A stretch of DNA of 42,243 bases, taken from NCBI GenBank assembly GCA_945952425.1, contig CAMFIX010000001.1:1-42243 (forward strand), given 5' to 3'. The notes under the pieces were generated by a model. The model made no database searches, had not been told where the DNA came from, and was given only the letters and a program-made list of their open reading frames with translations. Below are positions 37,666-42,243 of the stretch, piece after piece; position 1 is the first letter of the stretch, and every line of letters starts with the position of its first letter. Source of the DNA: an uncultured Pseudorhodobacter sp. GTDB lineage: Bacteria; Pseudomonadota; Alphaproteobacteria; Rhodobacterales; Rhodobacteraceae. A program made the position numbers and the translations under genes.

Positions 37666-37994
37666 GGCCAGCCCCCGATCAGGGCCGCAATGGCCGCGAG
37701 CAAGAACAGGCCAGTGAGGACGGTTAGCCGCCGGCTGGCGCGGAGGCGGGCGGTGGCATGGGCGTAAATCCGGTTTGCAAGGGCCTGCAGCTCCCGCGCC
37801 TGTTCAAGGATTGCATCGGCCGCAAGGTCGTCCGGCTCCGCGACCCTCTGACCGCGCTTCAGCTCGTCGATCTCGGCCAGCAGTTCCTCGACGAACTCCC
37901 GCGTGAGCCTGACGTTTGCGCGCGACAGGCCGTAGGAGGTCAGCTTCTCGATCGCCGTCAGGTCGTCCCATTTCTTCGGCAGCGTGTCGGTCAT
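37662..37994 (-). CDS. Hypothetical protein with C-terminal membrane span, 110 aa
   Basis: It begins MTDTLPKKWDDLTAIEKLTSYGLSRANVRLTREFVEELLAEIDELKRG, a helical possibly coiled-coil part. It ends with a hydrophobic segment (LTVLTGLFLLAAIAALIGGWP). The start at 37994 gives an ATGA overlap with the HD-domain gene. It is probably a tail-anchored inner-membrane protein; function unknown. Confidence 0.65.
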   Translation of the reverse strand: MTDTLPKKWDDLTAIEKLTSYGLSRANVRLTREFVEELLAEIDELKRGQRVAEPDDLAADAILEQARELQALANRIYAHATARLRASRRLTVLTGLFLLAAIAALIGGWP

Positions 37995-38491
37995 TCCGGC
38001 CACCTCCGCCGGTAGACCGCAATCAGCGCCTCGACGGGCAGGCCGCAGCCCAGCCGTTCGGCCACACCCAAAAGCATCCGCTCGTCACAGCCCCAGGCCG
38101 GATCGTCGAACATGAGCCACGGCGCGCGTTCGGCCATCCACAGCCAGGCCGCCAGCCGGTCGGCCAGGATCAGCCAGTCCAGGTCGCTGCCCGACAGCTC
38201 GGCCACCGGGCAGATCGCGGCGCGGGCTTCCGCCTCTGCCTCGGCATGGGGGGCGGCGATGTCGGGCCGGGCCATCTTGAAAGGGGCCGGCAGGTCGCCG
38301 CAGCCCATCTCGCCCACATCATGCCAGAGCGCCTCGCGCACCAGATCGAGCGAGGGCGCGGGATGCAGCGCCAGGACCAGGCTTGCGACCGCCCACTGGT
38401 GCTGGGCGTTGGTCTCGCCCGTATGCGCCATGTCCGGGTCGGTATGCCAGCGCCGCACCAGGCCAGACCGGATCAGCTTGTAGGGGTTCAT
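37991..38491 (-). CDS. HD-domain hydrolase (YfbR-like 5'-nucleotidase)
   Basis: The 166-aa protein shows the YfbR-type HD fold: MNPYKLIRSGLVRRWHTDPDMAHTGETNAQHQWAVA (His31), ALWHDVGEMGCGDLP (His57, Asp58) and LILADRLAAW (Asp111) as metal ligands. YfbR relatives remove phosphate from deoxynucleoside monophosphates. In a phage this could alter nucleotide pools early in infection. The stop overlaps the next gene's start by 4 nt. Substrate is inferred from family. Confidence 0.85.
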   Translation of the reverse strand: MNPYKLIRSGLVRRWHTDPDMAHTGETNAQHQWAVASLVLALHPAPSLDLVREALWHDVGEMGCGDLPAPFKMARPDIAAPHAEAEAEARAAICPVAELSGSDLDWLILADRLAAWLWMAERAPWLMFDDPAWGCDERMLLGVAERLGCGLPVEALIAVYRRRWPE

Positions 38492-38952
38492 GCCGCACCC
38501 CCCTTCTGGATCCGGGGCCGCGCCACCCGGTGGGGGTTGGACAGGACGCGGCCCCGGCTGCGCCCCGTGATGGGCGCGCAGGGGAAAAAGGCGCGGCGGG
38601 CCGTGCCCCCGCCCGCCGCGCCAGGTGTGCGACCCCGCGACGGACCCCGGACAAAGGGCCGCGCGGTACGGGCCGCAGGCAGGACCGTGGCCCCGCAGGA
38701 AAGGCGGGCGGGACCGAAGCCCCGCCCCAGGTCCAACAGGGAGGAACGCGCTTGACCCCGCGCCGGGATGGGCCGAGAGGCAATCGGACAGGCAGGGCGC
38801 CCGCTGCGGCGGCCGACCGGAACGGGCTGCGGATTTGCAACGTTGCCGACTGGCCGCCCCGAAGGGTGTCGGGCGTATCCGCCGCTTGCTGCGTGAGTGC
38901 GGGGCCCGTCTTTCTCTATGGCCCTGCCCTGCCTGTCAAATTGCCCACTCAT
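38488..38952 (-). CDS. Doubtful frame spanning an early terminator
   Basis: A 154-aa frame starts with an ATGA overlap to the gene at 38949-39263 and ends with an ATGA overlap to the HD gene, which normally argues for a real gene. However, the product is Arg/Gly/Pro-rich and low in complexity, and the region holds a strong terminator hairpin at 38585-38622. It may be a short leader-type frame, a decayed gene or noncoding. Confidence 0.3.
   Translation of the reverse strand: MSGQFDRQGRAIEKDGPRTHAASGGYARHPSGRPVGNVANPQPVPVGRRSGRPACPIASRPIPARGQARSSLLDLGRGFGPARLSCGATVLPAARTARPFVRGPSRGRTPGAAGGGTARRAFFPCAPITGRSRGRVLSNPHRVARPRIQKGGAA
38585..38622 (-). terminator. Strong intrinsic terminator inside the early operon
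   Basis: On the minus strand a perfect 12-bp stem (38622-38611 with 38601-38590, nine-base loop) is followed at once by TTTTT (38589-38585). It lies in the minus-strand early operon about 1.3 kb after the Cro-like gene start. Downstream genes need read-through, comparable to tR1 of lambda, so an antitermination step is implied. Confidence 0.8.
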
Positions 38953-39263
38953 CCCTGGGCCTCGATCTCTGCAAGGAAATCCAGCAGGTCCTGCGTGGGG
39001 TGCACTTCCATGGTCACCTGACCGCAGCCACAGAAGCAGCGCACGACACGGACGGTGCCGATCGCCTCGACGCCTTTTTCCGCTCGGAGAACCAGGCCGC
39101 GGACACGCTCGGCGACGACGGGATGATCCTCCATCGCCTGCTCAATCCGGGCGACGCATGCCCACATCGGGCGGACGTCGAGCGCCAGGACCACATCCTC
39201 GCCACCGCCGTCCAACCCAAAACTTTGGTCCAAAACTTTTGCATCCGGCGCCCGATCGGTCAT
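38949..39263 (-). CDS. Hypothetical protein with CxCxC motif, 104 aa
   Basis: From the ATG at 39263 (ATGA overlap with the gene upstream) the product reads MTDRAPDAKVLDQSFGLDGGGEDVVLALDVRPMWACVARIEQAMEDHP, then VRGLVLRAEKGVEAIGTVRVVRCFCGCGQVTMEVHP. The CFCGCG cluster may bind metal. No family is recognised. Confidence 0.62.
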   Translation of the reverse strand: MTDRAPDAKVLDQSFGLDGGGEDVVLALDVRPMWACVARIEQAMEDHPVVAERVRGLVLRAEKGVEAIGTVRVVRCFCGCGQVTMEVHPTQDLLDFLAEIEAQG

Positions 39264-39652
39264 GCCCGCTCCTCCCACTCGGCCAGGAACCAGGCCACCG
39301 CCTGGGGAAAGGTCAGGAACACCAGCGCCACCGTGTCGCCCGACGCGCGGTGCGCGCCGTTCCACCAGTTGAGCGCGGTCTGGTAGCGGACGCCGAACAG
39401 CGCGGCCACCATCTCGGGGTCGCGGAAATTCGCCTGCAGCCAGCGCGCGAAGGCCGGCGCGAACCAGTCGCGGAACCCCTCGGCCGCCAGCGCCTGGTCG
39501 GCCCGGCCGCCACCGGCAACGGCCACAGGCCGGGGCTCTGCCCCAGAATTTTGGGCCAAAACATTTGACCGGGACTTTTGAGTGGCCGCCATGCCACCCT
39601 CAGGCCGTGGAGAGTGCAGCGGATGAAAGGACCGGGGGGACGTCGCGTTCAT
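39260..39652 (-). CDS. Helix-turn-helix protein, 130 aa
   Basis: The product (MNATSPRSFHPLHSPRPEGG...) has a low-complexity N-terminal 45 residues. A helical domain follows with EGFRDWFAPAFARWLQANFRDPEMVAALFGVRYQTALNWWNGAHRASG. The part MVAALFGVRYQTALNWWNG resembles an HTH recognition helix, so it probably binds DNA. It overlaps the Cro-like gene by 4 nt and lies in the place of CII-type regulators. Confidence 0.68.
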   Translation of the reverse strand: MNATSPRSFHPLHSPRPEGGMAATQKSRSNVLAQNSGAEPRPVAVAGGGRADQALAAEGFRDWFAPAFARWLQANFRDPEMVAALFGVRYQTALNWWNGAHRASGDTVALVFLTFPQAVAWFLAEWEERA

Positions 39653-39909
39653 GCGGCGTCCTCTCGCGCGTCGGGGGCCGGGGTCGTCACATCGCGGTCC
39701 GGCGCAGGCAGCAGCTCGCGCGGAAAGAAATCATCGGCCGTCAGGCAGATGTCATGCTGCGCGCCCAACGCCATGATCCGCGCCTTGTCCTCGTCCGGGA
39801 TCGAGCCGCGCTCGCCCCAGCTGCCCACGGTCGACGTCGGCCGCTCCATCAAGCGAGCCAGCGCCCGCACGCCGCCGAACCTCTGAATGATCTTCTGCGC
39901 ATAGTTCAT
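39649..39909 (-). CDS. Cro-like regulator
   Basis: This 86-aa protein, first of the leftward operon, starts MNYAQKIIQRFGGVRALARLMERPTSTVGSWGERGSIPDEDKARIMALGAQHDICL. It is a helix-turn-helix of the Cro/YdaS class, followed by a short tail. Divergent to the repressor gene across an 86-bp operator region. It would oppose the repressor and support lytic growth. Confidence 0.82.
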   Translation of the reverse strand: MNYAQKIIQRFGGVRALARLMERPTSTVGSWGERGSIPDEDKARIMALGAQHDICLTADDFFPRELLPAPDRDVTTPAPDAREDAA

Positions 39910-39922
39910 GACCGCGTTTGTG

Positions 39923-39960
39923 CGCGAAATGCGTACGACAATCAAGCGCAATTTGCGGAC
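39923..39960 (-). promoter_or_regulatory. Operator pair O1/O2 and leftward early promoter
   Basis: Read on the minus strand GTCCGCAAATTGCG (39960-39947) and GTACGCATTTCGCG (39936-39923) flank TTGATT (39945-39940). The 14-mers match those at 41120-41158. TTGATT fits a -35 hexamer whose spacer is filled by O1, so bound repressor would block the Cro operon. No strong -10 is visible; the repressor gene's own promoter must also lie here. Confidence 0.72.
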
Positions 39961-39995
39961 GGACAGATTTGCCCCCCCGCGCGCAGGATGCGCAC

Positions 39996-40793
39996 ATGAC
40001 TTTTCCTGATATTCCCCACCGCCTGAAGGCGCTGCGCGAGGCCGCCGGCCTCTCCATCCGCGCACTCGCCGCCGAGCTCGGCATGTCCTCTTCGGGCTAT
40101 GCTCATTATGAGACCCCGGCCCGTTTCAAGGATGCCTATCTGCCGATGCAGATGGCCCAGGATCTGGCTAGGATCTTGGCGGCGCACGGCGTCAGCCCGG
40201 ACGACGTGATGGCCCTGGCCGGCAGCGCAGCCCCGGCAAGCATGCGCCCTCGACCGACGCCTGGCCTTTCCGAGGATGCCGCCCGGCCATGGGTGCCACA
40301 GGCCAGCCGGCGCGATGCCGTCGACGTGCTGATCAGGGCGCTGGCGCCAGGCGCGCTCAACCCCGGCACATTTGAGATGTCTCGCGCGATACCCGCATTC
40401 GGCCTGCTGAAGGGCGACATCGTTATCGTCGATCGCAAGCGCCTGCCGGTCGCGGGTGAGGTAGCACTGGCCAACGCGCGCACCGACGATGGCCTGATGT
40501 CGACCATTGTCGGCCGCTTCCTTCCGCCGCTGCTTTTCACCGCGGAAAGCCTGACGGACGGCTCAATTTATGACGTCACCGCCGGCGACGTCGCGGTCTA
40601 TCACCCGATCCTGGCGAGCTTCCGGACACACGAGACCCACGACGGCCCCACCAAAGCGGGATCACCTCTGGGCCACCTCGGCGGACCAGTAGGTCCCGTC
40701 GTAGGTCGCCTTGCAGGCAAAGTCCGCCCAGACGAGCGCGCCGAAGCCGTTGCGGGCGCGAGCCTTGAACCGGAAGGCCCGCGCATTTTCTGA
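39996..40793 (+). CDS. Phage repressor (XRE HTH, S24-like C-terminus without catalytic pair)
   Basis: The 265-aa protein has an XRE-type HTH at about 5-60 (IPHRLKALREAAGLSIRALAAELGMSSSGYAHYE). The C-terminal domain matches the LexA/S24 layout (AIPAFGLLKGDIVIVDRKRLPVAGEVALANARTDDGLMSTIVGRFLPP). The position of the self-cleavage Ser (SMxPTI-GD) is Ala-Ile-Pro, and the Lys position reads IVG. It therefore seems unable to cleave itself. It would maintain lysogeny by binding the four operators. The last 132 nt overlap the convergent gene at 40662. Confidence 0.83.
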   Translation: MTFPDIPHRLKALREAAGLSIRALAAELGMSSSGYAHYETPARFKDAYLPMQMAQDLARILAAHGVSPDDVMALAGSAAPASMRPRPTPGLSEDAARPWVPQASRRDAVDVLIRALAPGALNPGTFEMSRAIPAFGLLKGDIVIVDRKRLPVAGEVALANARTDDGLMSTIVGRFLPPLLFTAESLTDGSIYDVTAGDVAVYHPILASFRTHETHDGPTKAGSPLGHLGGPVGPVVGRLAGKVRPDERAEAVAGASLEPEGPRIF

Positions 40794-41027
40794 GCCCCCG
40801 GGTTCCTGCAGCCACTGTCCGTAGGGCTCGGCGTCGAACCCCGACGGGTCCGCCAGGCGGCTCTTCGTCTCGTTCTCGCACCTGATCATGGCACCCTGCA
40901 GCCGCTCCGCCGCGACCTCGGCCGGGGACTTCTGGCGCGCCGGCCCGAAGACCATGTAGCCACCGATCGCCAGCAACAGGATCAGCGGCACGAGGCAACC
41001 GGCCCGGCTCCCAGCCTTCATCGCCAT
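40662..41027 (-). CDS. Membrane-anchored protein beside the repressor, 121 aa
   Basis: From the ATG at 41027 (GGGAGG four bases upstream) the product has an N-terminal signal anchor (MAMKAGSRAGCLVPLILLLAIGGYMVF). A periplasmic domain follows with two cysteines (RCENETKSRLADPSGFDAEPYGQWLQEPG, FACKATYDGTYWSAEV). The gene is convergent with and overlaps the repressor's 3' end, and its upstream region contains operators O3/O4. It may be expressed in lysogens, for example as an exclusion protein, which is inference. Confidence 0.68.
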   Translation of the reverse strand: MAMKAGSRAGCLVPLILLLAIGGYMVFGPARQKSPAEVAAERLQGAMIRCENETKSRLADPSGFDAEPYGQWLQEPGGSENARAFRFKARARNGFGALVWADFACKATYDGTYWSAEVAQR

Positions 41028-41119
41028 TCGCCCTCCCAAGGTCCAGACGCAACGCATGGTGCCGTCCGCACGCGCCACGTCAAGGGCGCGAATCGCCCTG
41101 TCCGCCACATGCGCGCGGT

Positions 41120-41158
41120 GTCCGCATTTTGCGTTTGACTTTATGTCCGCATGATGCG
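41120..41158 (+). promoter_or_regulatory. Operator pair O3/O4 and rightward promoter
   Basis: GTCCGCATTTTGCG (41120-41133) and GTCCGCATGATGCG (41145-41158) flank TTGACT (41135-41140), the same architecture as at 39923-39960. O4 contains the perfect palindrome CGCATGATGCG. The pair would control the plus-strand operon starting at 41193 and possibly the divergent gene at 41027. A weaker match starts at 41100. The -10 is not clear (AACACT near 41159 is possible). Confidence 0.75.
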
Positions 41159-41192
41159 AACACTCGGCCCCATCAAACCGATGGAGGCTCCC

Positions 41193-41339
41193 ATGTGGCG
41201 CAAGCCCTTCGACCCCGCCGACCCCCGCCAGGTCATCGCCCTCTTCGCCCTGACCCTTGGGGCGCTCGCCCTGGCGATGATCACGGCCGATGTGCTGATC
41301 CCGGCGCTGGTGCGCTGGCAGCTGGGGGTCGGGCAATGA
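41193..41339 (+). CDS. Small membrane protein, first gene of the rightward operon, 48 aa
   Basis: The ATG at 41193 has GGAGG five bases upstream. The product reads MWRKPFDPADPRQ followed by a membrane span (VIALFALTLGALALAMITADVLI) and a short tail. ATGs at 41151 and 41181 in frame would add a leader but lie within or just after O4. The stop overlaps the next start (ATGATG). Confidence 0.65.
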   Translation: MWRKPFDPADPRQVIALFALTLGALALAMITADVLIPALVRWQLGVGQ

Positions 41340-41740
41340 TGATCCTCGACGGCACGCTGCCCGCGACGCTCGCCTGCCTCGCGGCGATCACCGACCCGGG
41401 GCAGCGGCTCCGCATCTTCACCGGCGCCATCATCAAGCGGGGCGGCACCATCATCCTGCCGCCCGACGCGGGCGATGCGCAGGACCACTGGGGCCCGCAC
41501 GTTGTCGAATTTTCGCTGCACGGCATCCTCGGCACCGGCGCGACGCCGTCCGAGGCGCTGGCCGAATGGACAAAATGCGCGACCCGCCAGGTCGAGGCCG
41601 AACGCATCGTCCGCGAAGCGACCGCCCCGCCCGAGGATCTGCAGGAGGCCTGCCTTCTGGTCCGCACCCGCTCGCGCGACCCCGCCGCGATCGACCAGGG
41701 CCGCCGCCTGCAGGCCGCGCTGGCGATGGGGATGCAGTGA
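41336..41740 (+). CDS. Hypothetical protein, 134 aa
   Basis: The product starts MMILDGTLPATLACLAAITDPGQRLRIFTGAIIKRGGTIILPPD, then HVVEFSLHGILGTGATPSEALAEWTKCATRQVEAERIV, and ends with a helical region. The fold may be a small alpha/beta domain. No family is recognised. Translational coupling on both sides supports the coordinates. Confidence 0.68.
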   Translation: MMILDGTLPATLACLAAITDPGQRLRIFTGAIIKRGGTIILPPDAGDAQDHWGPHVVEFSLHGILGTGATPSEALAEWTKCATRQVEAERIVREATAPPEDLQEACLLVRTRSRDPAAIDQGRRLQAALAMGMQ

Positions 41741-42075
41741 TGCAGGAACAGGAGCTTTCCACCCTCGCCCTGACCGGCGGCTACCCGCTGGGCCGCGCCA
41801 TCGTCATTGTCGAGAACGGTGAACCGTGGGTCACGGCCTTCATCCTCGACAAAGGGGACAGGTTGCTGCGGCTCCATTTCCACGATGCCGGCGAAATCAT
41901 CATCGAAACCGGCAGGACTCCGTTTCTGGAGATAGATTCCGCCTCCCTGCGCCTGATCCGCGATCTGGCCGAGGAAGGCCGCGACCTGGCCGCCGACCTC
42001 GCCCGATGCCGCGGCGACTTCGTTCACCTCGTTACCCACCCCCGGCCCATCGACCTGCACGAGACGCTGGCATGA
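41740..42075 (+). CDS. Hypothetical protein, 111 aa
   Basis: The ATG overlaps the previous stop (TGATG). The protein (MQEQELSTLALTGGYPLGRAIVIVENGEPWVTAFILDKGDRLLRLHFHDAGEIIIE) is a beta-rich N-terminal domain with a helical C-terminus (SLRLIRDLAEEGRDLAADLARC). I know no family for it. The stop overlaps the junction CDS by 4 nt. Confidence 0.65.
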   Translation: MQEQELSTLALTGGYPLGRAIVIVENGEPWVTAFILDKGDRLLRLHFHDAGEIIIETGRTPFLEIDSASLRLIRDLAEEGRDLAADLARCRGDFVHLVTHPRPIDLHETLA

Positions 42076-42243
42076 CCCGGCTTACCCGCTTCTGGATGGT
42101 CTGCCGCGCGCCCACCCACCCAGGCTCGCAGACCCGACCCGTCGAGCGCTACCCGAGCCTCGCGGATGCGCGCGCCGCCGCCAGGCGCATCGCCCTGACC
42201 GGCGGCGCGGCCTTCGTCATCCTCGAAACCGTCGAGATCGTCG
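42072..42243 (+). CDS. 5' part of the CDS crossing the contig join
   Basis: Starts with the ATGA overlap to the gene upstream and reads MTRLTRFWMVCRAPTHPGSQ..., open to the window edge, where it continues at base 79 of the window and ends at 113. See the entry at 1-113. Confidence 0.75.
   Translation, partial: MTRLTRFWMVCRAPTHPGSQTRPVERYPSLADARAAARRIALTGGAAFVILETVEIV
42166..42243. repeat. Terminal direct repeat, right copy
   Basis: The last 78 bases equal the first 78 except position 42189 (a instead of c). They show that the unit is circular. Confidence 0.93.

Overview
The window is one complete circular genome (or circularised prophage) of a temperate siphovirus, opened inside a small gene. 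The first 78 bases recur at the end (1-78 = 42166-42243, one mismatch), so the non-redundant circle is 42,165 bp, and the CDS cut at the right edge (42072-) continues at the left edge (to 113). The high-GC coding style, dense 4-nt ATGA/GTGA overlaps, a GapR (DUF2312) homologue and the type of tail module point to an alphaproteobacterial host, most likely a Rhodobacterales member (Paracoccus/Rhodobacter type). This host call is inference from family content.

Layout. (1) A plus-strand operon starts at 41193, runs through the junction and ends at the integrase (4811). It encodes small orphan proteins, GapR, an HNH nuclease, a DUF5131 (Gp37/Gp68) protein, an excisionase-like protein and a tyrosine integrase. 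(2) 4777-4957 looks like a complete attP: four copies of CTGTAAAC as integrase arm sites, an exact IHF consensus, and a core resembling a tRNA 3' end. (3) 5146-9007 is accessory DNA at what would be a prophage end. It includes a visibly lower-GC three-gene cargo operon, IbrA-like (DUF3440 PAPS-reductase family), IbrB-like (ParB family) and an unknown 140-aa protein, followed by a cysteine-cluster protein and a helix-turn-helix protein. (4) On the minus strand, 9020-32829 is the late region. Read in transcription order it holds terminase small and large subunits, gpW, portal, a ClpP protease-capsid fusion, an HNH intron-type endonuclease, a DUF2190 protein, head-tail genes, tail tube, tail chaperones with a probable -1 frameshift, tape measure, tail tip genes, a fibre, a 1,432-aa tail protein with six FN3 repeats, then membrane proteins, endolysin and spanins. 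(5) 32830-33211 is a control region: a promoter with TTGACA, an immediately following terminator hairpin, a tRNA-like cloverleaf and four CTAAAC repeats before the terminase gene. (6) 33212-39909 is the minus-strand early operon (Cro-like regulator, HD hydrolase, methyltransferase-like protein, GcrA-like HTH, a four-repeat NUMOD1-like protein, DUF1376 replication protein and others), interrupted by a strong terminator at 38585-38622. (7) 39910-41192 is the lysogeny switch: a plus-strand repressor and a minus-strand membrane protein lie between two nearly identical operator/promoter modules.

How it fits together. One repressor probably silences both the leftward early operon and the rightward gapR-xis-int operon through paired GTnCGCA...GCG operators that surround a TTGAYT hexamer. 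Terminators inside the early operon and directly behind the late promoter imply antitermination in the style of lambda N and Q, by proteins not recognised here. Late genes form one continuous block from packaging to lysis.
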